11,665 nt of DNA, from assembly GCA_020850375.1 (NCBI GenBank), contig JADZET010000468.1, forward strand, positions 1-11,665, given 5' to 3'. Positions 1 through 6,822 of this stretch are shown one piece after another. The stretch's first letter is position 1. Every line of letters begins with the position of its first letter. Below the pieces are notes generated by a model. It ran no database searches. It saw nothing but the letters and a program-made list of their open reading frames with translations, and was not told where the DNA came from. This DNA is from Phycisphaeraceae bacterium. Lineage in GTDB: Bacteria > Planctomycetota > Phycisphaerae > Phycisphaerales > Phycisphaeraceae. The position numbers and the translations under genes were made by a program.

Positions 1-183
1 CCTGACCTCCCCCCCCTCCACCGCCACCCGCAGCCCCGCCGGGTCGAAATACGTCTTGCCCTCGACGAGTCGGATGAACAGCTCCTCCGACATCGTCGCC
101 GCCATCGGCTCCTCCGCCGTCACCCGGTTGTACAGCCCCACCATCCCGGGCAACCACCGCCGCTCATACCCGTGAAATTCCAT
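1..183 (-). CDS. GNAT-like acetyltransferase, N-terminal part (cut by window edge)
   Basis: The frame is open from an ATG at 183 to the left edge (61 residues seen). It is clearly a paralogue of the neighbouring gene at 369-1310. Both share the pattern LYNRVT/LFNRVT followed by acidic residues, an 'MS/TPE..F..LVE.K.YFD.AGL.VAVE.G.V' block, and similar spacing. The start is supported by an AGGAG at 195-199, 11 bases upstream. The visible part corresponds only to the first, non-canonical half of the two-part neighbour, so no acetyl-CoA-binding motif can be checked here. Function (small-molecule or protein N-acetylation) is inferred only from the paralogue. The gene is on the same strand as its paralogue and 185 bases downstream of it, which suggests an old tandem duplication. 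The product's real length is unknown. Confidence 0.75.
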   Translation of the reverse strand, partial: MEFHGYERRWLPGMVGLYNRVTAEEPMAATMSEELFIRLVEGKTYFDPAGLRVAVEGGEVR

Positions 184-248
184 GCTCAAACCAACTCCTG
201 TTCTCCACCCCCGCTCCTTCTCAGGAAGAGGGATTCCGCCCTCTTACC

Positions 249-283
249 CCCTCTCCCTCCCAGGCAGAGGGCCGGGGAGAGGG
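249..283. repeat. Palindromic intergenic hairpin element
   Basis: CCCTCTCCC at 249-257 pairs perfectly with GGGAGAGGG at 275-283 across a 17-base loop that itself contains CAGGCAGAGGGCC. It lies between the two GNAT genes, downstream of the stop codon of the right one. It could act as a transcription terminator or processing site, but it has no T-tract on either strand. The look (CT-rich arm, GA-rich arm, GC-rich loop) resembles the repetitive extragenic palindromes found in many GC-rich bacteria; whether it is repeated elsewhere in this genome cannot be seen. Confidence 0.5.
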
Positions 284-307
284 TCGCGGCCTCGAACATC
301 CCTTACG

Positions 308-329
308 CTCACCCCCCCGTCTTCGGCCG
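308..329. repeat. 22-base direct repeat, intergenic copy
   Basis: These 22 bases are identical to 368-389, exactly 60 bases away. This copy is intergenic and part of an imperfect hairpin: TTCGG 322-326 pairs with CCGAA 333-337, and CCCC 315-318 with GGGG 341-344. The other copy forms the end of the GNAT coding sequence. Confidence 0.7.
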
Positions 330-367
330 TCTCCGAAAAAGGGGACACTACACATTTCCGCCTCCCC

Positions 368-389
368 CTCACCCCCCCGTCTTCGGCCG
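368..389. repeat. 22-base direct repeat, copy overlapping the GNAT stop codon
   Basis: This copy is identical to 308-329. Read on the minus strand it encodes the last residues RPKTGG and the TGA stop of the acetyltransferase gene ending at 369. The repeat thus appears to define the C-terminus of that protein. Confidence 0.7.
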
Positions 390-1310
390 ATACGTCCGCC
401 CGCAAAGATACCCATACGGCACGAACCCATGCTTGAAATACGTCGGCTGCGCCGGCCCGTTCCACATCTGCGTGCAGACGTTCATGAACCGCGCCCCCGC
501 CGCGTATGCCTGCCCCAGTGACCGCCCCACCAGCGCCGACCCGATCCCCTGCCGACGATATTTCTCCCCCGTCCACAGGTTGTAGATGTTCATGCTCGGC
601 GACCCGAGCTTCTTCGCCGCCGGCTCAATCAAGACCCACCCCAGCTCCCCCGCCTGCTCCCCGTTGACCATCGCCTTGATCAGCCGCGGCTCAAACCCCG
701 TCCACGACTGCGCCATCGCCTCGTGCTTGAGCGCCATCGGCTCCGACACATACTCAATCCCCGCCAGCCGCGCTGACGGCTCCACCGGCCTCGACTCCAT
801 CTTCCCCGCCATGAACAGGTCCTGATGCGACAGCGCATAATCACATCCCCCCAGCACCGTCTGCATCTGCCCGATCCACATCGGCATCTGCGGCTCTCCG
901 CCCAGCCACAGCCCCCGGTAGTACGGATACCCGCGATACGGATGCAGCGCCGTCACCTCCTCCGTGCTCCGCGCCGTCAGATATTTGGTGATCTCCCCCA
1001 CGAGCGCCGCCCCCTCGCGCAGCCGATCCGCCTCATGGATCAGCATCTGAATCCGCGGCAACGGCTTGCCCGGCCCCTCCCCCGCCTCCGTGTTCCCCAC
1101 CACACAGCCATGCACCCACCCCACCACGCGCCCCTCCTCCACCGCCACCAGCAGCCCCGCCGCGTCAAAATAGCTCTTCCGCTCCACCAGCGCCTCGAAC
1201 CGCTCCGGAGTCATCCCCACGATGTGCGGCTCATGCTCCGTCACCCGATTGAACAGCTCGCACACCCCCTCCCGATACTGCGGCTCCCACGTCTGAATCG
1301 TCCAACTCAT
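369..1310 (-). CDS. GNAT family acetyltransferase, two-domain
   Basis: 313 residues. The C-terminal half (about 185-313) carries the GNAT acetyl-CoA pyrophosphate-binding motif RRQGIG at 252-257 in the context NLWTGEKYRRQGIGSAL, followed by the expected amphipathic helix, then FMNVCTQMWNGPAQPTYFKHGF, a typical C-terminal GNAT strand-helix pattern. The N-terminal half (about 1-125) has a second GNAT-like strand, VAVEEGRVVGWVHG, suggesting a tandem-GNAT fold with one degenerate domain. The enzyme is expected to move the acetyl group of acetyl-CoA to an amine in the cytoplasm; the substrate is unknown. The start ATG at 1310 has AAGGA just upstream and a sigma70-like promoter at 1348-1376. The next gene downstream (1-183) is a paralogue. 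The last residues come from a repeated sequence. GNAT membership is well supported; the substrate is not. Confidence 0.88.
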   Translation of the reverse strand: MSWTIQTWEPQYREGVCELFNRVTEHEPHIVGMTPERFEALVERKSYFDAAGLLVAVEEGRVVGWVHGCVVGNTEAGEGPGKPLPRIQMLIHEADRLREGAALVGEITKYLTARSTEEVTALHPYRGYPYYRGLWLGGEPQMPMWIGQMQTVLGGCDYALSHQDLFMAGKMESRPVEPSARLAGIEYVSEPMALKHEAMAQSWTGFEPRLIKAMVNGEQAGELGWVLIEPAAKKLGSPSMNIYNLWTGEKYRRQGIGSALVGRSLGQAYAAGARFMNVCTQMWNGPAQPTYFKHGFVPYGYLCGRTYRPKTGG

Positions 1311-1347
1311 CTCTATTCCTTGTTCCGCCCCCTCTGGGGGCCGCTAG

Positions 1348-1376
1348 GTTAGACTCGACCGTTCCTTTCCCGTCAA
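1348..1376 (-). promoter_or_regulatory. Sigma70-like promoter for the GNAT gene
   Basis: On the minus strand TTGACG (1371-1376) is followed by a 17-base spacer and TCTAAC (1348-1353), matching five of six and four of six consensus positions. Transcription would begin near 1341. The leader then opens with a 6-bp GC hairpin with a 3-base loop (1327-1341), before the AAGGA ribosome binding site. Confidence 0.5.
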
Positions 1377-1400
1377 CCTCTCTTTTTTGCTTCCCTCTTC

Positions 1401-1430
1401 CAGGCCGGGGCGCCAGCCCCGGGTATCCTG
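1401..1430. repeat. GC-rich palindromic element
   Basis: CCGGGGC (1405-1411) and GCCCCGG (1416-1422) form a perfect 7-bp stem around GCCA; an outer CAGG/CCTG pair (1401-1404, 1427-1430) continues it past a 4-base bulge. The nearby CAGCCCCGG at 1480-1488 echoes one arm. No T-tract follows, so it does not look like an ordinary terminator; it is a candidate interspersed repeat. Confidence 0.5.
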
Positions 1431-1641
1431 CGAAACGACGACGGCAAAGAATGTAAAAGGGCTTCCAAGCCAGCCTTTCAGCCCCGGACCCGATTCCCCC
1501 ACACGCGGGGATTCCCCAATCCGCCACCTTCCACTCACCGCACCCACTTACCGTCCCTCTCTGGAGATTCCCTGATCCTCTGATCGGGCAATTCCGGTAT
1601 CGTAATGTTTCTGCCCGTCTTCGGGGTTGGAGATTCTCACC

Positions 1642-1647
1642 AGGAGG
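1642..1647 (+). promoter_or_regulatory. Ribosome binding site deciding the LEPR gene start
   Basis: AGGAGG lies 9 bases before the ATG at 1657. An in-frame TTG at 1627 would add ten residues but has the RBS inside its own coding sequence, so 1657 is preferred. Confidence 0.85.
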
Positions 1648-1656
1648 TTCGTCATC

Positions 1657-3987
1657 ATGTTGACCCGCTTGTTCGGCCAGCTCCGCGGCTCTGCCCGCGT
1701 TGAGTCCTCTCATGCTTCCACCCCCGCCGCCCCGGCCGGCCTCGAACCCCTCGAGCCCCGCCTCCTGCTCAGCGCCGGCGACATGCTCTCCTCCTTGGCG
1801 CTCAAACCAGTCATCGAAAAACCCACCCTCAGCGTCACCCTCGTCGACTCCGACTCCACCGCCGACGAGTCCGGCAACGACGCCGCCTTCCGCGTCACCC
1901 GCCTCAACGGCTCCTTCGGCAACTCCGGCGACCTCGCCTTCACCTTCTCCTTCTCCGGCTCCGCCGCCAAGAACGACTTCCTCGTCTACGCCAACAAAGA
2001 GCCGCTGACGACCACCACCGCCGTCATCCCCGACGGCGACAGCTTCATCGACCTGGTCATCGTCCCCGTCGACGACGCCTCGCCCGAGCCCACCGAGGCC
2101 GTCACCCTCACCCTCAAGACCGGCAAGAACTACAACGTCGACTACATCGCCAAGTCCGCCACCATCAACATCCTCGACAACGAGCCGGCCCTGAGCGTCT
2201 CGCTCGTCAGCGGCGACGACTCCGCCAACGAGTCCGGCGACACCGCCGCCTTCCGCATCACCCGCACCGGCAGCACCTTCTCCGACCTGCCCGTCGCCTT
2301 CTCCATCTCCGGCACCGCCGGCGCCAACAAAGACTTCACCCTCGCCGGCTACGGCCTGGACCCCAAACTCAAGTCCGCCGTCATCTCCGCCGGCCAGAGC
2401 TACGTCGACATCCTCGTCACCCCCATCAACGACCCCACCCCCGAGCCCACCGAGACCGTCAAGCTCACCCTCGCCAAGGGCAAGCTCTTCTCCCTCGACC
2501 CCGCCGCCTCCTCCGCCACCATCAGCATCCTCGACAACGAGCCGACCGTCAGCGTCACCGTCTATGACGACAAAGCCGTCGAGACCACCAGCCTCATGAA
2601 GTGGAACACCGCCCACTTCCGCGTCACCCGCGACGCCGACGACCTGTCCGCCCCCCTGACCGTCGGCATCACCCTCTCCGGCAACGCCACCGCCGGCGCC
2701 AGCCTCTCCAAGCCCGGCGACTACCTCCTCTACTATCTCGACGACTCGATCGTCGGCACCAAGAACGTCGTCATCCCCGCCGGCCAAGCCTACGTCGACT
2801 TCTACGTCGTCCCCACCGACGACTCGAAGGTGGAAAAGACCGAGACCGTCGTCCTCTCGCTCAAGAACAACCCCAAGCTCTACACCCTCGACAAGCTCCA
2901 GGCCAAGGCCTCCGCCACCATCGACGACCTCGCCATCCCCTTCGTCGGCGTCAAGATCTCCCGCATCATCGCCGCCGAACGCAACCCCTCCCAGCCCGCC
3001 AACCAGGCCCGCTTCAACTTCACCCGCCAGGGCGGCGACCTCTCCCAGGCCGTCACCGTCTACTTCCACGTCTCCGGCGAAGCCTTCCCAGGCCTGGACT
3101 ACACCCTCCGCAACAGCGCCGGCGACCCGATCACGCTCGACCCCGACCTCATCGGCTCGGTCACCTTCGCCCCCGGCCAAAAGACCACCACCGTCGACCT
3201 CGTCGCCATCGACGACCTCAAGGCCGAGGACCCCCGCGAGTCCGCCATCCTCACCCTCCTGCCCGACGACGGCGGGCCGAGCTACGCCCTGACCGCCAAG
3301 ACCGCCGACCGCTCCGCCACCGCCTTCGTCACCGACTACGAAGTCGCCCCCGAGGACATCGACGGCCTGATCGTCACCGTCAGCTCCGGCGGCGCCGCCA
3401 CCACCCTGCTCCTCGGCGAGAACCACAGCATCTACTTCACCATCGAGAAAGACCAGGTCTGGGGCGGCCAACACTACCACTACACCAAGACCTCCTCCAC
3501 CGCCGCCACCCTCATCGCCGACGTCTACGGCGAGACCACCCCCGTCTCGATCAACCTCACCTTCAAGTCCCCCACCAGCGGATCGCTCACCGGCACCGAC
3601 GACACCGGCGAACCGTTCACCGGCTCCTTCAAGACCTCCACCCCCAAGGGCGCCTACGCCTACGACGACATCAACGGCGGAACCTTCACCGGAAAGATCA
3701 CCTCCGCCAGCGACCCCACCGAGGTCAAGACCCTCACCGTCGCCGAATTCGGCGTCCACACCTTCGACCTCTACCAGGACTCCGTCTTCGTCGCCTCCCC
3801 CTCCTACACCTACGAGAAGATCGCCCCCAACTTCGGCTTCATCCTCTCCGGCGGGGACGACAACTCCACCTGGTCCCTGCTCGGCTTCGCCCTCCCCTCC
3901 CAGGCCAACATCTACAGCTTCAACCCCGAAGAACCCGACTACCCCTGGCAGATCTACCTCAACGGCTCATTCAACATCACCATCTGA
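1657..3987 (+). CDS. LEPR-motif Calx-beta domain surface protein
   Basis: 776 residues from the ATG at 1657. Residues 29-40 contain GLEPLEPRLLLSA, the LEPR-x-LL motif found near the N-terminus of many large secreted planctomycete proteins; a classic hydrophobic signal peptide is absent, as is usual for that class. Four Calx-beta-type domains follow (about 56-177, 178-296, 297-424, 428-560), each with ESG..AAFR(V/I)TR-like strands, a V.P.(D/N)D turn and the E.TE.V.L(T/S)L signature; the first two end in ILDNEP. These domains usually bind calcium through acidic loops and mediate adhesion. Residues 565-776 form a different C-terminal module with YTKTSSTAATL and SGSLTGTDDTGEPFTGSFKT, resembling a beta-strand repeat, which I do not recognise. 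No PEP-CTERM tail is present. A strong terminator follows. The location is probably cell surface or matrix. Confidence 0.88.
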   Translation: MLTRLFGQLRGSARVESSHASTPAAPAGLEPLEPRLLLSAGDMLSSLALKPVIEKPTLSVTLVDSDSTADESGNDAAFRVTRLNGSFGNSGDLAFTFSFSGSAAKNDFLVYANKEPLTTTTAVIPDGDSFIDLVIVPVDDASPEPTEAVTLTLKTGKNYNVDYIAKSATINILDNEPALSVSLVSGDDSANESGDTAAFRITRTGSTFSDLPVAFSISGTAGANKDFTLAGYGLDPKLKSAVISAGQSYVDILVTPINDPTPEPTETVKLTLAKGKLFSLDPAASSATISILDNEPTVSVTVYDDKAVETTSLMKWNTAHFRVTRDADDLSAPLTVGITLSGNATAGASLSKPGDYLLYYLDDSIVGTKNVVIPAGQAYVDFYVVPTDDSKVEKTETVVLSLKNNPKLYTLDKLQAKASATIDDLAIPFVGVKISRIIAAERNPSQPANQARFNFTRQGGDLSQAVTVYFHVSGEAFPGLDYTLRNSAGDPITLDPDLIGSVTFAPGQKTTTVDLVAIDDLKAEDPRESAILTLLPDDGGPSYALTAKTADRSATAFVTDYEVAPEDIDGLIVTVSSGGAATTLLLGENHSIYFTIEKDQVWGGQHYHYTKTSSTAATLIADVYGETTPVSINLTFKSPTSGSLTGTDDTGEPFTGSFKTSTPKGAYAYDDINGGTFTGKITSASDPTEVKTLTVAEFGVHTFDLYQDSVFVASPSYTYEKIAPNFGFILSGGDDNSTWSLLGFALPSQANIYSFNPEEPDYPWQIYLNGSFNITI
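2155..2187 (+). repeat. Intragenic repeat, end of Calx-beta domain 1
   Basis: These 33 bases match 2512-2544 with one difference and encode the domain-closing SATINILDNEP. Nucleotide identity this high between neighbouring domains suggests recent duplication or gene conversion. Confidence 0.75.
2512..2544 (+). repeat. Intragenic repeat, end of Calx-beta domain 2
   Basis: This is the partner of 2155-2187 (32 of 33 identical); it encodes SATISILDNEP at the end of the second Calx-beta domain. Confidence 0.75.
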
Positions 3988-4020
3988 CCCCGCGCCGCTC
4001 CCCCCCCCACCGCTCACAAG

Positions 4021-4047
4021 CCCACGTCCTCCGAACGTGGGTTTTTT
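4021..4047 (+). terminator. Intrinsic terminator of the LEPR gene
   Basis: CCCACGT (4021-4027) pairs with ACGTGGG (4035-4041) around a 7-base loop and is followed at once by six T and then CTT. The stem may extend through AAG before it. It lies 33 bases past the LEPR stop codon and separates that gene from murB. Confidence 0.92.
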
Positions 4048-4064
4048 CTTCTCTCCCTGTCCTC

Positions 4065-4092
4065 TTGCATCCTCCCCGCTTCCAGCGACAAT
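4065..4092 (+). promoter_or_regulatory. Possible murB promoter giving a leaderless mRNA
   Basis: TTGCAT (4065-4070), a 16-base spacer, then GACAAT (4087-4092). Only 9 bases separate this -10 box from the murB ATG, so transcription would start within about 3 bases of the start codon. No Shine-Dalgarno sequence is visible, which fits leaderless translation. Confidence 0.4.
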
Positions 4093-4101
4093 GCCCCCCC
4101 G

Positions 4102-5043
4102 ATGCGAAATCTCCTCGCCGACCTGAACATCCCCCACCAGCTCGACGCCCCCCTCGCCCCCCTGACCTGGTACGGCGTCGGCGGGCCCGCCGCCGTCCTC
4201 GCCCACCCCTCCTCTCTCCAACAACTCGGCGCCCTGTGCGCCCGCTGCCAGGACGCCTCCGTCCCGACCTACATCCTCGGCTCGGGCGCCAACCTCCTCG
4301 TCGCCGACGCCGGCGTCGAGGGCGTCGTCGTCCAGCTCGACGACCCCAACTTCCGACAGCTCACCATCGACGGCAACCTCGTCACCGTCGGCGCCGGCTA
4401 CGACCTGGCCAAGCTCGTCCTCGAAACCTCCAAGCAGGGCCTCGCCGGCCTCCAGTGCCTCGCAGGCATCCCCGCCTCCCTCGGCGGCGCCGTCCGCATG
4501 AACGCCGGCGGCGCCTTCGGCGAGATCGGCCGCTGCGTCAAACGCCTGCAAGTCATCGACGCCGCCGGCCAAATCTACTACCGCGACCGCGACGACCTGC
4601 TCTTCTCCTACCGCGGCAGCAACATCGTCGCCAAGGCCATCCTCCAGATCGAGCTCGACCTCACCCCCGACGACCCCGACGACCTGATGCGCCAGGTCAA
4701 GGAAATCTTCCTCTACAAGAAAACCACCCAGCCCCTCTCCGGCCACTCCGCCGGCTGCGCCTTCAAGAACCCCCTCGCCCCCGCCGACAATCTCCCCCCC
4801 GCCCTCTCCAAGCTCCCCCCCCCGCGCGACGGCCGCTACTCCGCCGGCATGCTCATCGACCGCGCCGGCCTCAAGGGCTACCGCATCGGCGGCGCCGAGA
4901 TCTCCGAACAGCACGCCAACTTCGTCGTCACCCACCCCGACGCCGCCGCCGCCGACGTCCTGGCCGTCATCCGCCACGCCCAGGCCATCGTCCACGACCG
5001 CTTCGGCATCGCCCTCGAAACCGAAGTCGTCCTCTGGCCCTAG
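4102..5043 (+). CDS. murB: UDP-N-acetylenolpyruvoylglucosamine reductase MurB
   Basis: 313 residues, normal for the shorter (type II) MurB. The enzyme is an FAD protein that uses NADPH to reduce UDP-GlcNAc-enolpyruvate to UDP-MurNAc, the second committed step of peptidoglycan synthesis, in the cytoplasm. Visible motifs: TWYGVGGPA (22-30), ILGSGANLLV (58-67) and GIPASLGGAVRMNAGG (122-137) for FAD binding, FSYRGSNI (168-175), SAGCAFKNP (216-224), AGMLIDRAGLKG (248-259), HANFVV (271-276) and LETEV (305-309), which holds the family's catalytic glutamate. Cys219 stands where the Escherichia coli enzyme has its proton-donating serine. The gene is alone, not in a division and cell-wall cluster, with its own possible promoter and terminators on both sides. 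An ATG at 4091 is out of frame. Third codon positions are nearly all C. Confidence 0.96.
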   Translation: MRNLLADLNIPHQLDAPLAPLTWYGVGGPAAVLAHPSSLQQLGALCARCQDASVPTYILGSGANLLVADAGVEGVVVQLDDPNFRQLTIDGNLVTVGAGYDLAKLVLETSKQGLAGLQCLAGIPASLGGAVRMNAGGAFGEIGRCVKRLQVIDAAGQIYYRDRDDLLFSYRGSNIVAKAILQIELDLTPDDPDDLMRQVKEIFLYKKTTQPLSGHSAGCAFKNPLAPADNLPPALSKLPPPRDGRYSAGMLIDRAGLKGYRIGGAEISEQHANFVVTHPDAAAADVLAVIRHAQAIVHDRFGIALETEVVLWP

Positions 5044-5072
5044 ATTCACCCTAAACGTCAATCCCCCGCAAC

Positions 5073-5107
5073 CCAAGCCCAGGCATTGCTATGCCTGGGT
5101 TGTCTTT
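5073..5107 (+). terminator. Terminator hairpin of murB, copy of a repeated palindrome
   Basis: CCCAGGCAT (5078-5086) pairs perfectly with ATGCCTGGG (5091-5099) around TGCT, followed by TTGTCTTT. It lies between the convergent ends of murB (5043) and the minus-strand gene ending at 5113. It is better as a plus-strand terminator, since the minus side lacks a T-tract. The 28 bases at 5073-5100 recur at 9820-9847 with one mismatch, inside a coding sequence. Confidence 0.8.
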
Positions 5108-5112
5108 CATGT

Positions 5113-6822
5113 TCAACCGCGCCGTCGCACCAACCCCACCACCGCCGCCGCCACCATCACTCCACCCACCCCCGGCTCCGGGATCACGCTCACGTCCACC
5201 TCGATCCCCTGTCCCGTCATCATCGCCACGAACGGATTGATGTCCTGCACGTTGATGAGCCCATCCCCGCTCGGATCCACGAACCGCAGAATCAACTCCA
5301 ACTCCCCCGCATCGATCCCCAACGTGCTCATCCGCCCCGTCAGATACCCCCGATACCCCTCTTCACCGCTCATCGCCGCCACAAACGGATTGATGTCCTG
5401 CACGTTGACCGATCCGTCAATATTGAAATCCCCCGGCTTGAAGTACGTCACATGCAGCATCCACACCTGCTCGTACCCGCTCTGCCCACCAAGCCCGTCG
5501 GGGTCATGCACACCTAACCCCGCGATCCATCCCTCGTCACTGATGTCCGCCGCCGCCCCGAGCTCCCATCGCCCGCCGTCCGCGATCAGACTGCTCAGGT
5601 CCACCACCCGCCCCTCCGGCGTCCACAGCGCGGGAACCTCCACGCTCGACCCCAGGTCATGCCGCGCCGACGCGCCCACGATCAGCCCCCCCTCGTTGAC
5701 CGCCTCCGCGACCGCCCACCCCACGCCGTCAACGTCCAGTCCCAGCGTCGGAAGCTCCGTCGCTGCCGTCCCCGACGCCCCCCACCGCACCGCCCGCGCG
5801 CCGAGACTCGCGCCAGATCCGTCATACTTCGTCGCAAACCCCACCGCCGTTCCCGCCGCGTTCATGCTGTTTGGAAAACTGTTGGTCAGCCCGTTCACGT
5901 CCGTCCCGAGCGTCCCGAGTTCGGTCGCCTCCGTGCTCTCACCCTCCCAACGAATCCCCCGCCAGCCCAGATAGACGCCCGACGCGTCGTACTTGAACCC
6001 ATCGCCCACGATCACGCCCGCGTCGTTGATGAACTCCGCGCGTGAGAACGCGTATCCACTCGCGCTCATGCCCAGGCTTTCCAATTCCACCGCGACCGCG
6101 CTCGACGCGTCCCACCGAACCGCCCGGTTGCCCAGCAGGTTGTCCGTCGGCCCGTACATGTTCGAGTACCCCACCGCCACACCTGCCCCGTTGACGCTCA
6201 CCGCCTCCGCATACGCATACCCGTTGCCCTTGGCGCTGATCGCCTCGAGCAACTGTGCCGCCCCCCCCTCGTCCCACCGCGCCGCCCGGTTCCCGAGGTT
6301 CTGTCCCTCCGCGCCGTGCACGCCCACGAGCCCCACCGCCGCGCCTGACGTATTGACGCCCTCTGCCGTACCCCCGACCGCTCCCTCCGGCAGCTCCAGC
6401 TCATGCGCTCCGCCCCCGCCGTCCCACCGCACCGGTCGCTTCCCAAGGTTGCTGTCCGACTCCCCCCACTTGATCGCCGATCCCACCGCCCCTCCCGTCG
6501 CATCCCACGCCCACACGCCGATCTGGGTGTAGCCGTCCGATCGCACACCTAAACCGTCGAACTCCGTCACCGCCCCCGTCGCGTCCCATGCAAAAGCTCG
6601 CGGCCCCAGGCTACTCAGGCCCGCGTCCAACTTCTCGCCGTTGCCGATCACCCTGTCCCCCGCCAGCACGAACGCCACGCTCTTGCCCGTCTGATACCCC
6701 GCCGTCCCCGGCCGCGCATACGCCCCCGGATACACCGCCAGCTCTCCACTCGCCGACAACGCCCCCAGCCCGGCAACGACCCCCACGATCAGCCTCCGCA
6801 TGATGTCATTGTGTCGATGCAT
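5113..6822 (-). CDS. Secreted beta-repeat protein with dockerin-like domain and PEP-CTERM tail (second of tandem pair)
   Basis: 569 residues when started at the ATG at 6822. A basic start (MRRL) and hydrophobic stretch (about residues 8-26) form a signal peptide. Residues about 74-405 hold seven imperfect repeats of some 50-60 residues with the cores LG.RAVRW, TELGTLG and IN.AG..VG, similar to HAF-type extracellular repeats and probably a beta-propeller-like fold. Residues 464-536 contain two calcium-loop repeats, GDFNIDGSVNVQDINPFV and DPSGDGLINVQDINPFV, dockerin type I-like. The tail has IPEPG (547-551), a hydrophobic segment and RRRG, a PEP-CTERM signal for exosortase sorting. The start overlaps the previous gene's stop as TAATG, implying translational coupling. 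It is a paralogue of that gene. An ATG at 6834 lacks a usable RBS spacing. The binding partner is unknown. Confidence 0.85.
   Translation of the reverse strand: MHRHNDIMRRLIVGVVAGLGALSASGELAVYPGAYARPGTAGYQTGKSVAFVLAGDRVIGNGEKLDAGLSSLGPRAFAWDATGAVTEFDGLGVRSDGYTQIGVWAWDATGGAVGSAIKWGESDSNLGKRPVRWDGGGGAHELELPEGAVGGTAEGVNTSGAAVGLVGVHGAEGQNLGNRAARWDEGGAAQLLEAISAKGNGYAYAEAVSVNGAGVAVGYSNMYGPTDNLLGNRAVRWDASSAVAVELESLGMSASGYAFSRAEFINDAGVIVGDGFKYDASGVYLGWRGIRWEGESTEATELGTLGTDVNGLTNSFPNSMNAAGTAVGFATKYDGSGASLGARAVRWGASGTAATELPTLGLDVDGVGWAVAEAVNEGGLIVGASARHDLGSSVEVPALWTPEGRVVDLSSLIADGGRWELGAAADISDEGWIAGLGVHDPDGLGGQSGYEQVWMLHVTYFKPGDFNIDGSVNVQDINPFVAAMSGEEGYRGYLTGRMSTLGIDAGELELILRFVDPSGDGLINVQDINPFVAMMTGQGIEVDVSVIPEPGVGGVMVAAAVVGLVRRRG

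Larger units (their letters stand above)
1311..1656. other. Divergent intergenic region
   Basis: This 346-base gap separates the minus-strand GNAT gene from the plus-strand LEPR gene. It holds the GNAT promoter, a palindrome at 1401-1430, a smaller hairpin (GGCTT 1460-1464 with AAGCC 1467-1471), two GATTCCCC copies (1493-1500, 1509-1516), two GGAGATTC copies (1563-1570, 1629-1636) and a CGGGCA/TGCCCG inverted pair (1584-1589, 1612-1617) in the likely leader of the LEPR gene. No convincing plus-strand promoter was recognised. Short open frames here have no RBS and look like products of the palindromes. Confidence 0.5.

Noticed and set aside
172..585. Plus-strand small proteins over the GNAT gene end and intergenic gap
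   Set aside because: Proline- and arginine-rich frames without RBS, created by the C-rich strand.
1344..1547. Small minus-strand frame in the intergenic region
   Set aside because: It has no RBS and is made of the palindromes and the GNAT promoter; its end overlaps the -10 region.
1231..3759. 842-codon open frame on the minus strand
   Set aside because: It lies opposite the LEPR gene and the intergenic region. Its Gly/Val/Asp/Glu-only composition is the expected antisense reading of C-ending codons, and it has no domain or RBS.
2601..5054. 817-codon plus-strand open frame spanning the LEPR gene end, a terminator and murB
   Set aside because: Arg/Pro/His-rich shadow frame of two well-supported genes; it runs straight through a strong intrinsic terminator.
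3967..5076. 369-codon minus-strand frame opposite murB
   Set aside because: Antisense of murB with the same Gly/Val/Asp-rich composition; murB motifs decide the strand.
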